Source: an uncultured bacterium (GTDB lineage Bacteria; Planctomycetota; UBA8742; UBA2392). Taken from it: a stretch of DNA of 64,000 bases. The notes beneath the pieces were generated by a model that was given only the letters and a program-made list of their open reading frames with translations, was not told the origin of the DNA and ran no database searches. A program made the translations under genes and the position numbers. The stretch is from contig CALLQI010000004.1 in assembly GCA_938014885.1 (NCBI GenBank), positions 124,001 to 188,000 on the forward strand, given 5' to 3'. Shown here piece by piece: positions 24,554 to 32,476 of the stretch; position 1 is the first letter of the stretch; the number at the start of each line of letters is the position of its first letter.

Positions 24554-25866
24554 GTGAAACCATTCTCATCAAAGGCGGCTACCTGCTTGACCCGGCCACG
24601 GGCAAGGAAGGCGTCGGCGACGTGCTGATTGCCGGCGGCAAGATCGTGGCAGCGGGCAACGTGAGACTCGCCGATGCCCAGAAATCAAGCCCCGACGGCC
24701 ACGTCGAGGTGCTGCAATGCGAAGGCCTTCATGTTGCACCGGGCCTTGTGGATCTGCGCGCCCACATGGGCGAGCCCGGCCACGACAGCGAAGAAACCAT
24801 TGCCCACGGCGCGGAAGTGGCCGTCCACGGCGGCTTCACCACCGTCGCCTGCCTGCCTGACACCGAACCCGCGAACGACAACGTGGCATCGGCCTTGTTC
24901 GTGCGGCGCCAAAGCGAACAGGCCGGTTTTGCCGACGTGTGGCCGGTTTGCGCCCTGACCCGCAACCGCGAAGGTCGCGAGCTTACCGAGATCGGCCAGC
25001 TCGTTGAGGCCGGCGCGGTCGCCTTCAGCGATGAGCAGCGCGGCTCGGATACGCCCGCGGCCATCCTGCGCGGGATGAGTTACGCCAGCATGTTTGACCG
25101 CGCGGTGATTGAGTACGCGCAAGACCCCGAGCTCGCGGGCGGCGTGATGAACGCGGGCTATGAATCCGCGCTCGCAGGCCTGTCCGGCCTTCCGGCGGTC
25201 GCCGAAGAGCTCGCGATTGCGCGCGCCTGCATGTTCGCGCGCGAAACCGGCTGCCACTTTCACGCGGGCAAGTTGACCTCACGCAACGCGGTGCGGGCGG
25301 TCAAGCGCGCGCGCAAGCTGGGAGTGCGCGTCACAGCCGAAGTCTGCGCGCATCACCTGGCTGTGACCGACGACGAAGTCCGCAAGGCCTACGACACCAA
25401 CCTGAAGGTGTTCCCGCCGTTTCGCACGCGCGAAGACATCGCCTGGCTCAAGCGCGGCCTGCGCGAGGGCGTGATCGACTGCATCGTAAGCGGGCACAGG
25501 CCCGTGCCGCCCCAGTTGAAGGAACTTGAATTCGGCGCTGCACCGTTCGGCAGCGTCGGGCTTGAGACTGCACTGGCCGTGGCACTGACTGAACTGGTGC
25601 ACACATCAGAGCTGCCGCTGCTGGCTGCGATCACCAAGCTGACGCTGAACCCGGCCAAAGTCCTGCGTCTGGACAAGCGCAAGGGCAGCCTGTCACCCGG
25701 CACCGACGGCGACCTGTGTATCTTCGACCTCAAGTCCGAATGGCAGGTCACCGAATCGGCCCTGTTCAGCCACGCCAAGAACTCGGCGCTGCTCGGCCGC
25801 ACGCTGAAAGGCCGCCCCAAGTTCACCGTCACCCGCAACCGGGTGATTGACCTGGGCATGCGCTAG
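24550..25866 (+). CDS. pyrC: dihydroorotase homologue PyrC', probably non-catalytic
   Basis: The 438-residue protein has the amidohydrolase fold of class I dihydroorotase, including GGFTTVACLPDTEP, TAEVCAHHL and a C-terminal composite domain (KGSLSPGTDGDLCIFD). However, the metal motif HxHxREPG reads RAHMGEPG (residues 70-77), so one zinc His and the substrate-binding Arg are lost. The catalytic Asp in TDHAP is Gly315 in SGHRP. By comparison with the Pseudomonas and Thermus-type systems, such a protein does not hydrolyse dihydroorotate but supports assembly of aspartate carbamoyltransferase. A separate active PyrC should exist elsewhere. Position in the pyrB operon supports this view. The stop overlaps, tail to tail, the gene at 25863. 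Confidence 0.9.
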   Translation: MSETILIKGGYLLDPATGKEGVGDVLIAGGKIVAAGNVRLADAQKSSPDGHVEVLQCEGLHVAPGLVDLRAHMGEPGHDSEETIAHGAEVAVHGGFTTVACLPDTEPANDNVASALFVRRQSEQAGFADVWPVCALTRNREGRELTEIGQLVEAGAVAFSDEQRGSDTPAAILRGMSYASMFDRAVIEYAQDPELAGGVMNAGYESALAGLSGLPAVAEELAIARACMFARETGCHFHAGKLTSRNAVRAVKRARKLGVRVTAEVCAHHLAVTDDEVRKAYDTNLKVFPPFRTREDIAWLKRGLREGVIDCIVSGHRPVPPQLKELEFGAAPFGSVGLETALAVALTELVHTSELPLLAAITKLTLNPAKVLRLDKRKGSLSPGTDGDLCIFDLKSEWQVTESALFSHAKNSALLGRTLKGRPKFTVTRNRVIDLGMR

Positions 25867-27311
25867 CGGTGCCGGATCGGAATCTTGCGCGGGGCTGTTG
25901 GGTCTGCGTGTTTCACGTGGCCGGTGCGGCGGTGATTGCCGCGGAAGGTGCTCCAGCCCGGGCCGCTGCCCTTGAGCTTGATTGCCATCGCGCGGCCGTA
26001 ATTGCCCTTGAAGTTGTCGGTCGAAGTGCCGACGCCGACAACGACGAAGCACTCCAACTTGCCGTCGCGGTCAAAGTCGCCGACCAGCGGTGCCGAAGAA
26101 ATCTCTTCCCACTGCGCGCCCTTGAAGCCGGCATCGAAGCGAAACACCTCGCGGCCGTCGCTGCCACCAACGGCCACCACGGCGCACCTGTCGTGAAACA
26201 GCACGTCCAGCTTGCCGTCGCCGTCGGCGTCACAGAAAGCCACGCCGCGATCAAGCCCGCCCTGCAGTTTCACCTTCCATAGCTGGTTGCCGTCGGCGGC
26301 GGCAAGGCAATACAGGTTGCGCCCGCCGAACACGAGTTCGTCTTTGCCGTCAGCGTTGATGTCGCCCACGGTGATCGGCGCGAACAGGTAGTCGTCGTAA
26401 TGCTTGGTCCAGACCTGATTGCCCTTCTGGTCCAGTGCGTAGACGTCGCCCTGGCAGGTCGCCATGTAGATGGTTTTCTCGTCCTGGCTAAGGGCCACGC
26501 CGTGGTACATGCCCATCGACTTGTCGTCGCCCGCGGTGGTGAAGGTCCACAGCGCTTCGCCGTCTTTGCCGTTGATCGCGTGAATGCCGTGGTCGCCGCG
26601 CCAGGTGGAGATGATTACGTCCAGCACCTTGTCGCCGTTCAGGTCGGTCAGCACAGGCTCAGACTGGATGCAGCCCTTGTACTTGCGCTCCCACAGCAGT
26701 TTCTGCTCCTTGGCCGAGTAGCAACTGATGGTGCCCTTGCCGTCGCCCAGCCACATGCTGCCGATGACGAATTCGAGGGTGCCGTCACCGTCGAGGTCGG
26801 CAACCGCGACCGGTGAATCGGTGCTGTTGGGCAGCTTGAACTTCCAACGCAGAGTGCCGTCGGGCGCAATGTTGTAGAAGTGCCCGCTGGATGAATCGGC
26901 GCTCATCACTTCCAGCTTGCCGTCCCCGTCCAAATCATAGATCGCAACCGAGGCATCCAGCGGCCCGGCGTCGGACTTGAACTTCCACGTTACTTCGCCG
27001 GTTGCTGCCTTCACGCAAAACAGGTGCTGTTCGCCGAAGTAGGTGCCGAACACGATCTCAGGTTTGTTGTCGCCGTCCAGGTCGGCAAACGCACCCGAGC
27101 CCTTCAGGTCACTCTTCAGGTCAAACTGCCACAGCACGCCTTCGGGCAATGCGGGCTTGCGGCGCAGCTCCTCGATGTCCTTGCGCAGTTTCGCGGCCTC
27201 TTCTTCAAGCGCCTTGGCGCGCTTCTCCAGTTCATCTAGCCGCGCGTCGTCGTCGGCGTGGGCGACGCCAGTCAGCGCAAGCAAGAGGGCCAGGATCGCG
27301 AAAGTTCGCAT
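25863..27311 (-). CDS. secreted FG-GAP/PQQ-type beta-propeller protein with coiled-coil N-terminus
   Basis: The 482-residue protein starts at ATG 27311 behind GGAGTCACC. A signal peptide (FAILALLLALTGVAHA) is followed by a short coiled coil (residues 22-50, LDELEKRAKALEEEAAKL). Next come about seven repeats that mix calcium-loop VCBS motifs (FADLDGDNKPEIVFG, IYDLDGDGKLEVMS, VADLDGDGTLEFVIG, VGDINADGKDELVFG) with PQQ-propeller-like strands (GEVTWKFKSD, LRWKFKLP). It is an exported beta propeller, function unknown; the coiled coil may trimerise it or tie it to the envelope. A similar but separate FG-GAP gene lies at 18092. It is preceded by crp with its own terminator. Confidence 0.8.
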   Translation of the reverse strand: MRTFAILALLLALTGVAHADDDARLDELEKRAKALEEEAAKLRKDIEELRRKPALPEGVLWQFDLKSDLKGSGAFADLDGDNKPEIVFGTYFGEQHLFCVKAATGEVTWKFKSDAGPLDASVAIYDLDGDGKLEVMSADSSSGHFYNIAPDGTLRWKFKLPNSTDSPVAVADLDGDGTLEFVIGSMWLGDGKGTISCYSAKEQKLLWERKYKGCIQSEPVLTDLNGDKVLDVIISTWRGDHGIHAINGKDGEALWTFTTAGDDKSMGMYHGVALSQDEKTIYMATCQGDVYALDQKGNQVWTKHYDDYLFAPITVGDINADGKDELVFGGRNLYCLAAADGNQLWKVKLQGGLDRGVAFCDADGDGKLDVLFHDRCAVVAVGGSDGREVFRFDAGFKGAQWEEISSAPLVGDFDRDGKLECFVVVGVGTSTDNFKGNYGRAMAIKLKGSGPGWSTFRGNHRRTGHVKHADPTAPRKIPIRHR

Positions 27312-27392
27312 GGTGACTCCGGTAGTCTGGGAAGGTGTCCGCATCAAGGTCGCAAAGTCCGGCCAAAACAGCAACCGTACCCTGCAAAGAAA

Positions 27393-27423
27393 ACACACCC
27401 GGGGATTTCTCCGCCGGGTGTGT
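27393..27423 (-). terminator. intrinsic terminator after the Crp/Fnr gene
   Basis: A 10-bp stem (ACACACCCGG/CCGGGTGTGT) with an 11-base loop is followed on the minus strand by TTTTCTTTGC. It begins 22 bases past the stop of the regulator gene. Confidence 0.85.
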
Positions 27424-27445
27424 GTGAGCGTTTTGCTGCGAAAGG

Positions 27446-28135
27446 CTACGCTTCGGCCATCTGGCGCAGGCGCTTGCGTGACAGCAGGGTCACGCGCTTG
27501 CCGCTGGCCTTGAGGATGCCTTCCTTTTCCATGCGGCTGAAACCGCGTGACACGACTTCGCGCACGGTGCCGATCTGGGCTGCGATCTCGCTTTGCGTGT
27601 ACGGCAGCACCAGCATCAGTTCGTTGTCGCCGGCGTCGGGGTGGTTTTCAGTCACCCACGTGTCCAGCCACGAAGCCAGGCGGTTGTGCGCGTCCTTCAG
27701 GCTGAGCTGGTCCACGAGGTCCAGCATGCTGGAGTAGCGCTTGCCTTGTTCGGTCAGGATTGCGACGGCCAGTGCGGGCTCGCGGTGCATCAGCTCGCGG
27801 ATCGAGGGCAGGTCAATCTCTGCGATCTCGGTGGCCGTGCGGGCGATGCAGCTTACGGGCATCGCGCGGTACGGGTTGGTCAACGATGTCAGGCCGAACA
27901 CATCGTGCGGCCCGGCATAACCGAACACCTGTTCCTTGCCGGCCTTGTTGACCCGGTAGAACTTGAGCTGGCCGTTCAACACCACGCAAAAGGCGCGCGG
28001 GGGCTGGCCGGCGGACAGGTAGGTCTCGCCCTCTTCGAGGCGGCGGACACGGGCGCGGCTTTCCAGACGGCTGAGCACGTCTTCAGAAAGGCCTTTGAAC
28101 AGGGGGATCTCTTTGATCATTTCAGTGGCGTGCAT
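27446..28135 (-). CDS. Crp/Fnr-family transcription regulator
   Basis: The 229-residue protein has an N-terminal cyclic-nucleotide-binding-type beta barrel (about residues 15-125; GETYLSAGQPPRAFCVVLNG) and a C-terminal winged helix with LPYTQSEIAAQIGTVREVVSRGFSRMEKEGIL. It lacks the N-terminal cysteine cluster of Fnr and the cAMP residues of Crp are not obvious, so the ligand is unknown; Dnr-type NO-sensing members also look like this. Given the nitrite and NO reductase genes in the window, a role in nitrogen-oxide or low-oxygen control is possible but unproven. ATG 28135 is preferred (AAAGGA upstream); an in-frame ATG at 28162 exists. A strong terminator follows. Confidence 0.88.
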   Translation of the reverse strand: MHATEMIKEIPLFKGLSEDVLSRLESRARVRRLEEGETYLSAGQPPRAFCVVLNGQLKFYRVNKAGKEQVFGYAGPHDVFGLTSLTNPYRAMPVSCIARTATEIAEIDLPSIRELMHREPALAVAILTEQGKRYSSMLDLVDQLSLKDAHNRLASWLDTWVTENHPDAGDNELMLVLPYTQSEIAAQIGTVREVVSRGFSRMEKEGILKASGKRVTLLSRKRLRQMAEA

Positions 28136-28214
28136 CGAGGTGGGTCCTTTCAAAGGAGGCATAGTTCCGCCCAGCTAAAGGAACGAACCAGTACCCCTGA
28201 GACTTCCCGGACCG

Positions 28215-28535
28215 CTAGAACATACCGGGGAAGTTAACGCCCCCGGTTACCTTGGCCATCTCGGCCTGTTTCAGCTCTTCGGCCTTCTTCAGCCCGTTAT
28301 TGACGGCTGCAACAACCAGGTCTTCCAGCAGCGACAAGTCGTCAGGATCAACAGCATCGGGCGAGATTTCGATCTTCACGAGCTCCTGCGCGCCGGAGCA
28401 GATCACCTTCACAAGTCCGTCGCCGGCCGCACCTTCCACGTATCTTTCCTTCAGCTCTTCCTGGATTTTGCCCATGTCGCGTTGCATGCGCTGGGCCTGC
28501 TTCATCAGGTCGCCAAAGTTTCCGAGCCCTGCCAT
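28215..28535 (-). CDS. ybaB: YbaB/EbfC nucleoid-associated protein
   Basis: The 106-residue protein has the YbaB layout: a helix-rich start (NFGDLMKQAQRMQRDMGKIQEELKERYVEG), a central beta sheet (GDGLVKVICSGAQELVKIEISPDAV) and a C-terminal helix ending GGVNFPGMF. It forms dimers that bind DNA without strong sequence preference. The gene lies directly downstream of dnaX on the same strand, the arrangement found in many bacteria (dnaX-ybaB-recR); recR is not seen next to it. Confidence 0.95.
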   Translation of the reverse strand: MAGLGNFGDLMKQAQRMQRDMGKIQEELKERYVEGAAGDGLVKVICSGAQELVKIEISPDAVDPDDLSLLEDLVVAAVNNGLKKAEELKQAEMAKVTGGVNFPGMF

Positions 28536-28605
28536 AGCCTCTCCCGAAGTGGGTGTAATATAAATGACTGGTTAGCTGCACTCAAGTGTGATTGTTCAAT
28601 CACAA

Positions 28606-29898
28606 CTATTTTGCACGAAATTGCCGTTTTATAGCCTCCAGTGCCGCCTGCTCACGCTCGTTCGGCCCACTTGAGGCCGTCGGTGCCGGCACCGGGTTGC
28701 TGCGTATCTCTTGTGCCGGCGCAGGGTTCGGTGCGTCGGCTACTTCATCAAGGCGCTTCAGCAGGGTCTCAAGTGACTCCAAACGACCCAGCATGGACAG
28801 TTTTACGAATGTCGTCTCGACGACCACCCGAGGATATGCCGCACGTCGCACCCTTTGGCGGCAATCCGTGAGCAACTCGGCCAGGTAAACCAACCCTTGA
28901 AGCCCGAACAATTGCGAAGTTTTCATCAGTCGCGGAGCCTCATCGGCGGCGAGGTCCAGCGCCCGCGTGTCGCCGGCTCCGGCCTGCAGCAGCAGCAGCG
29001 TGCGCGTCAGCGCCACCAGTGACCCCAGCACTTCGCTGACATCCTTGCCGCTGTCAAAGACTTCTTCCGCGAACAAGATGCCCGCGCGCGCGTCGCCGCC
29101 GGCCAGCGATTCCAGCAGCGCCAGCAGTTTGGGGCGCGAGACCAGGCCGAATATCTTCTCGGCATCTGCCAGCTTGGGCTCAGTGCCCGCAAACGCCACC
29201 AGCTGGTCCAGCCGCGACAGCGCGTCGCGCATGCCGCCCTCGGCCATTTCCGCGATTGCGCGCAACACGCCTTCGCCGGGCGAGATGCTTTCCTGGCCGC
29301 AGATGTACTCTAGGCGCGCCACGGTTTCCGCAATCGTCACGCGGCGGAAGTCATAGCGCTGGCAGCGCGACAGAATCGTTTCGGGGATCTTTTCGGGGTT
29401 CGTCGTCGCCAGGATGAACTTCACGTGCGGCGGCGGCTCTTCCAGTGTCTTCAGCAGCGCGTTGAATGCGCTGGTCGAAAGCATGTGCACTTCGTCGATG
29501 ATGAAAATGCGGTAGCGGCCTCGGGCCGGACGCGTGTCCACGCGCTCAAGCCGCTCGCGGATGTCATCGACGCGGCTGTTGCTGGCGGCGTCCATCTCGA
29601 CGACATCCAGGTCTTCGCTGCGGGCGATGTCGATGCACGATTCGCACTGGCCGCAGGGCTCAAACTCGCCGGACTTGTTGCCTTCCTTGCGGCGCAGGCA
29701 GTTCAGCGCCGCGGCCAGCATTCGCGCGCTGGTGGTCTTGCCCGTCCCGCGCGAGCCCGTGAACAGAAACGCCTGCGCGACGCGGTTGGTGGTGATGGCA
29801 TTGCCCACGGCCTTCACGACATGAGGCTGCCCGATCAAGTCCGCAAATCGCGCGGGCCGATACTTGCGGGCAAGCACAGTGTAGTTGTGTTCAGCCAT
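28606..29898 (-). CDS. dnaX: DNA polymerase III subunit gamma/tau
   Basis: The 430-residue protein is the clamp-loader motor. It has Walker A GSRGTGKTTSA, a zinc-binding set of four Cys (CLRRKEGNKSGEFEPC then CESC), Walker B IIDEVHM, sensor 1 ATTNPEKIP and the arginine finger SRCQRYDF. The ATG at 29898 starts the standard AEHNYTVLARKYRP sequence. The C-terminal tau-like part is short, so this resembles a gamma-type or compact tau protein. No slippery A-run for programmed frameshifting was noticed. Upstream are two tandem GGTCAATTCAGG repeats (29929-29952), each carrying a TTGACC on the coding strand that could serve as a -35 box. ybaB follows 70 bases downstream. Confidence 0.93.
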   Translation of the reverse strand: MAEHNYTVLARKYRPARFADLIGQPHVVKAVGNAITTNRVAQAFLFTGSRGTGKTTSARMLAAALNCLRRKEGNKSGEFEPCGQCESCIDIARSEDLDVVEMDAASNSRVDDIRERLERVDTRPARGRYRIFIIDEVHMLSTSAFNALLKTLEEPPPHVKFILATTNPEKIPETILSRCQRYDFRRVTIAETVARLEYICGQESISPGEGVLRAIAEMAEGGMRDALSRLDQLVAFAGTEPKLADAEKIFGLVSRPKLLALLESLAGGDARAGILFAEEVFDSGKDVSEVLGSLVALTRTLLLLQAGAGDTRALDLAADEAPRLMKTSQLFGLQGLVYLAELLTDCRQRVRRAAYPRVVVETTFVKLSMLGRLESLETLLKRLDEVADAPNPAPAQEIRSNPVPAPTASSGPNEREQAALEAIKRQFRAK

Positions 29899-29928
29899 CG
29901 GGCGTATTGGACACGGGCGGGCGACAGT

Positions 29929-29952
29929 GGTCAATTCAGGGGTCAATTCAGG
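29929..29952. repeat. 12-bp tandem repeat upstream of dnaX
   Basis: GGTCAATTCAGG occurs twice back to back. On the minus strand each copy supplies a TTGACC hexamer, so the duplication could offer two -35 positions for dnaX transcription. Confidence 0.6.
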
Positions 29953-30395
29953 CTTAATGGCACTTCGTACATCTTTGCAATCGCAACATAAACCCAGTTG
30001 GCCACGAAAACGGCCGCTACGGCAAACCAGAACGCGCGGCGCAGGTTCTTGCTGCCGGTGATCACCAGCCGCCGCTTGAAGGGCAGCACCATGAAAAGCC
30101 AGCTCAGCGCGCCCCATACCAGCAAGGCGAACACCACCAGCGCAAGCGGGTTGTAGCGCACCGCAAGCTCGAACCTGCCCAGCATCAGCGCAGTGACCGC
30201 GCGCGTGCCGCCGCACAACGGGCAAGCGAATCCGGTGTAGCGCAGCGGGCTGTGGATCGCGGGCATCCAGTCCACGGCGTACGAAAGCGGGATGTACACG
30301 GCCGCACCGACAAGCAGTAGCAACGCGTACAATTCCCACGGCGAGGGAAAGCGGTTGGCAGGCTTGTCCAGCAGCACACGCATGGGCGGCAGCAT
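29943..30395 (-). CDS. DUF2752 membrane protein
   Basis: The 150-residue protein has three or four hydrophobic helices and the family motif FACPLCGGTRAVTALMLGRF (residues 57-76), in which the CxxCGxTR core defines DUF2752. The function of this family is not established; its two cysteines face one side of the membrane and could bind a metal. Two in-frame ATG codons (30395 and 30383) are equally possible and neither has a good ribosome-binding site. The coding region overlaps the repeat region upstream of dnaX, suggesting read-through transcription into dnaX. Confidence 0.8.
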   Translation of the reverse strand: MLPPMRVLLDKPANRFPSPWELYALLLLVGAAVYIPLSYAVDWMPAIHSPLRYTGFACPLCGGTRAVTALMLGRFELAVRYNPLALVVFALLVWGALSWLFMVLPFKRRLVITGSKNLRRAFWFAVAAVFVANWVYVAIAKMYEVPLSLN

Positions 30396-30407
30396 AGCAG
30401 CGGGCGG

Positions 30408-30977
30408 CTACGTGCCCACTTGCTGGGGCTTGGGCTTGACGGTGACTTCCACCTTCATGTCGCGGAGGCGCTCAAAGTCCAGCCGGCGGCGGCGCAGCGG
30501 CCACCAGTCGTACAGCAGAATCTCAAGCGGCCGCCACATCGCCACCCAACCGCCGATCATGAAGCCCTCACGCACAAGTTCAGCCCACGCCGCGTGCCCA
30601 AACGCCGTATACACTGCGTGGCCGACGGCAAAGCACGCCACCAGGACCACCAGCCCGATTGCCAGGCTGGCGCGGCCGCGACGCATCAGGTCACGGAACT
30701 CGTTGCGAGTGAGTTGCGCCATCTGGTCGAAGTAGTTGCGCGTGCCCTGCTCGATCTGCGCCTGGTGGTCCACGCCGGGTTTGGGCTCGGTGATCTCAAC
30801 CCGCAGCGTCAGCGCGTGGTGTCGCGGGATTTCGCGCGCCCACGAGGTAATGAAGTGCGCGGCGTCATCATCAAGATCGCGTTCAATGAACGGGTCCGGG
30901 TCCAGCGAATTGAACATCTGCGCCGCTTCGCGCAACCGCAGGCGGATTACCCCGGATTTTGCGTCCTCGTCAGCCAC
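30408..30977 (-). CDS. hypothetical membrane protein
   Basis: The start is GTG 30977, which overlaps the stop of the dienelactone-hydrolase-like gene by 8 bases; longer in-frame starts would run far into that gene. The 189-residue product has an acidic soluble N-terminal part (residues 1-100, ending QLTRNEFRDLMRRGRAS) and two hydrophobic helices (LAIGLVVLVACFAVGHAVY and a second around MIGGWVAMWRPLEILLYDWW), with a basic tail. I do not recognise a characterised family. Overlap with the upstream gene implies a shared transcript. Confidence 0.65.
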   Translation of the reverse strand: MADEDAKSGVIRLRLREAAQMFNSLDPDPFIERDLDDDAAHFITSWAREIPRHHALTLRVEITEPKPGVDHQAQIEQGTRNYFDQMAQLTRNEFRDLMRRGRASLAIGLVVLVACFAVGHAVYTAFGHAAWAELVREGFMIGGWVAMWRPLEILLYDWWPLRRRRLDFERLRDMKVEVTVKPKPQQVGT

Positions 30978-31692
30978 GCAAGTGTTCCGCGAAAAGGGCG
31001 AATGTGTGGCGCCAGGCGTCGTCAGCTTTGTCGGCGCGGTAGTCAGGGCGCTGATCGCAGGCGAATCCGTGGCCGGCATCATGGTAAACGATGATCTCGA
31101 ATTTCGCGCCCACAGAGGCGAGCTTGTGCGCGATGGCCTCAACCTGCGCTTCAGGAATCATCGCGTCATTCTGCCCGTAGAACAGCCGCAGGTTCGCACG
31201 CAACTTCGGCGCCAGCTCAAGGCTCGGCGGTCCGCCGCCTGGGCGCGTAGTGCTGATTCCCCCACCGTAAAAGCATGCGGCCGCCTTCATGCCGGGCAAC
31301 GTGGCCGCCAGGAACGTCACGTGCCCGCCGAAGCAGAAGCCGACGCAACCGATGTCGCGAACGCCCTGAGCCTCAAGCCAGGCCATGCAAGCCTTAGTGT
31401 CGTCAAACAGGCCGTCCAGCGTGCAGGCTTCCTTATGTTTGCGGCCTTCGGTAACGCCCGCGCTGTCGTAGCCGACCTCAAAGCGAGGTGCTGTGCGATG
31501 GAAAATGTCGGGCGCGATCACTAGATAGCCCTGCGCGGCCACGCGCTGCGCGACATCACGGATGTGTGCGTTGACGCCGAAGATTTCCTGGAAGACGATC
31601 ACCCCGCCACGCGGCGCAGCAGACGGCCGCGCGACGAAGCCGCTGAGGCCGTCTGCCAGCGTAACCCATTCCGCTTGCGCCTCAGGGGCCAT
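30970..31692 (-). CDS. dienelactone hydrolase family protein
   Basis: The 240-residue alpha/beta hydrolase has the Cys-Asp-His triad of dienelactone hydrolases: the nucleophile in GFCFGG, Asp in YGQNDAMIP and His in YHDAGHGF. Family members open lactone rings in chlorocatechol breakdown, but many have other substrates. No catechol pathway genes are adjacent, so the natural substrate is unknown. ATG 31692 is the first start consistent with family N-termini (EAQAEWVTLADG). Its start overlaps the end of the upstream DUF523 gene by 11 bases, and its stop overlaps the next gene. Confidence 0.87.
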   Translation of the reverse strand: MAPEAQAEWVTLADGLSGFVARPSAAPRGGVIVFQEIFGVNAHIRDVAQRVAAQGYLVIAPDIFHRTAPRFEVGYDSAGVTEGRKHKEACTLDGLFDDTKACMAWLEAQGVRDIGCVGFCFGGHVTFLAATLPGMKAAACFYGGGISTTRPGGGPPSLELAPKLRANLRLFYGQNDAMIPEAQVEAIAHKLASVGAKFEIIVYHDAGHGFACDQRPDYRADKADDAWRHTFALFAEHLRG

Positions 31693-32308
31693 CGGTGCCT
31701 TTGAAATATTCGCGGTACCAAGGGTGATCAAGGAAGTCGAATGCCGCCGGGTCCACGACAAAATCGGGCTCGAGCAATTGCAGCAAACGCTGAACACTCA
31801 GGTGATCGCGCTGCGCGATGATTGGCACACCGGCGCGGTGCAGTGCGGCCGCGGCCACACCCCGCCCCTGCTGGTACACCTTGGCGGCCGGGTCGCCGAG
31901 GTAAACGACGTGCGAGCCGCATGACGGGCTGATGTCGAGCATGATCGCGACGTCAACCTTGTGCTCGCGGGCCTGGGCGACCATGGCCTCGGCGGCGCGC
32001 AGCATTCCGGGCGTCCAGTCGGTGCCATCCACGGCGCGCATGGTGGCCTTGCCGTCGAGGACGTCATCACCGTGGCCGCCGTGCAGGCTCGAAAACGCAC
32101 GCGGGGTGCCGAAAGAGAAGTGCTCAGGACAAAAGCGAACGGCCTGCACACGCGGGTGTTTGGCAATGCGTTGCAGCACCTCAGGGTTGAAGCCTTTGCC
32201 ATCCCAGGTGCAGCTTTCGCCCAGCAGGCAGGCGCTGAACAGAATGCGCAGAGGCCGCTCGGTCAGGATCGCGGCCAGTCGGGCAAGATCATGTCGAGGG
32301 GTGTGCAT
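31682..32308 (-). CDS. DUF523 family protein
   Basis: The 208-residue protein contains the DUF523 signatures ILFSACLLGE near residue 22, GGHGDDVLDG and LDISPSCGSHVVYLGD. The conserved cysteines (in SACLLG, FCPE and SPSCGS) suggest metal or Fe-S binding, and some relatives are fused to DUF1722. No function is established. It heads a three-gene overlapping set with the dienelactone-hydrolase-like and membrane protein genes on the minus strand. The region upstream (32309-32476) is G-rich and repetitive. Confidence 0.8.
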   Translation of the reverse strand: MHTPRHDLARLAAILTERPLRILFSACLLGESCTWDGKGFNPEVLQRIAKHPRVQAVRFCPEHFSFGTPRAFSSLHGGHGDDVLDGKATMRAVDGTDWTPGMLRAAEAMVAQAREHKVDVAIMLDISPSCGSHVVYLGDPAAKVYQQGRGVAAAALHRAGVPIIAQRDHLSVQRLLQLLEPDFVVDPAAFDFLDHPWYREYFKGTDGP

Positions 32309-32476
32309 GGGTTTTGGGGTTGGGGGATCGGGGTCAGGGCTTAGAGGTTAGGTTGTAGGTTGTAGCGAGGCCGCAGGCGCGAGACAGGAGTCGAGGGGAA
32401 GTCTGGCCTTCACATCTACCCCGGAACTCCAGATTCGTCTCCCCAAGCCCCAAGCCCGAGACCCCAAGCCCCCGGC
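32309..32476. repeat. G-rich intergenic low-complexity region
   Basis: The stretch holds short degenerate repeats (GGTTGTAGGTTGTAG; CCCCAAGCCCCAAGCCCGAGA) and several G runs close together at 32310-32345 that could form a G-quadruplex. No gene is seen. A related GGGGCTTGGGGCTTCGGGCTCGG-type stretch lies at 40896-40925. Confidence 0.55.
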
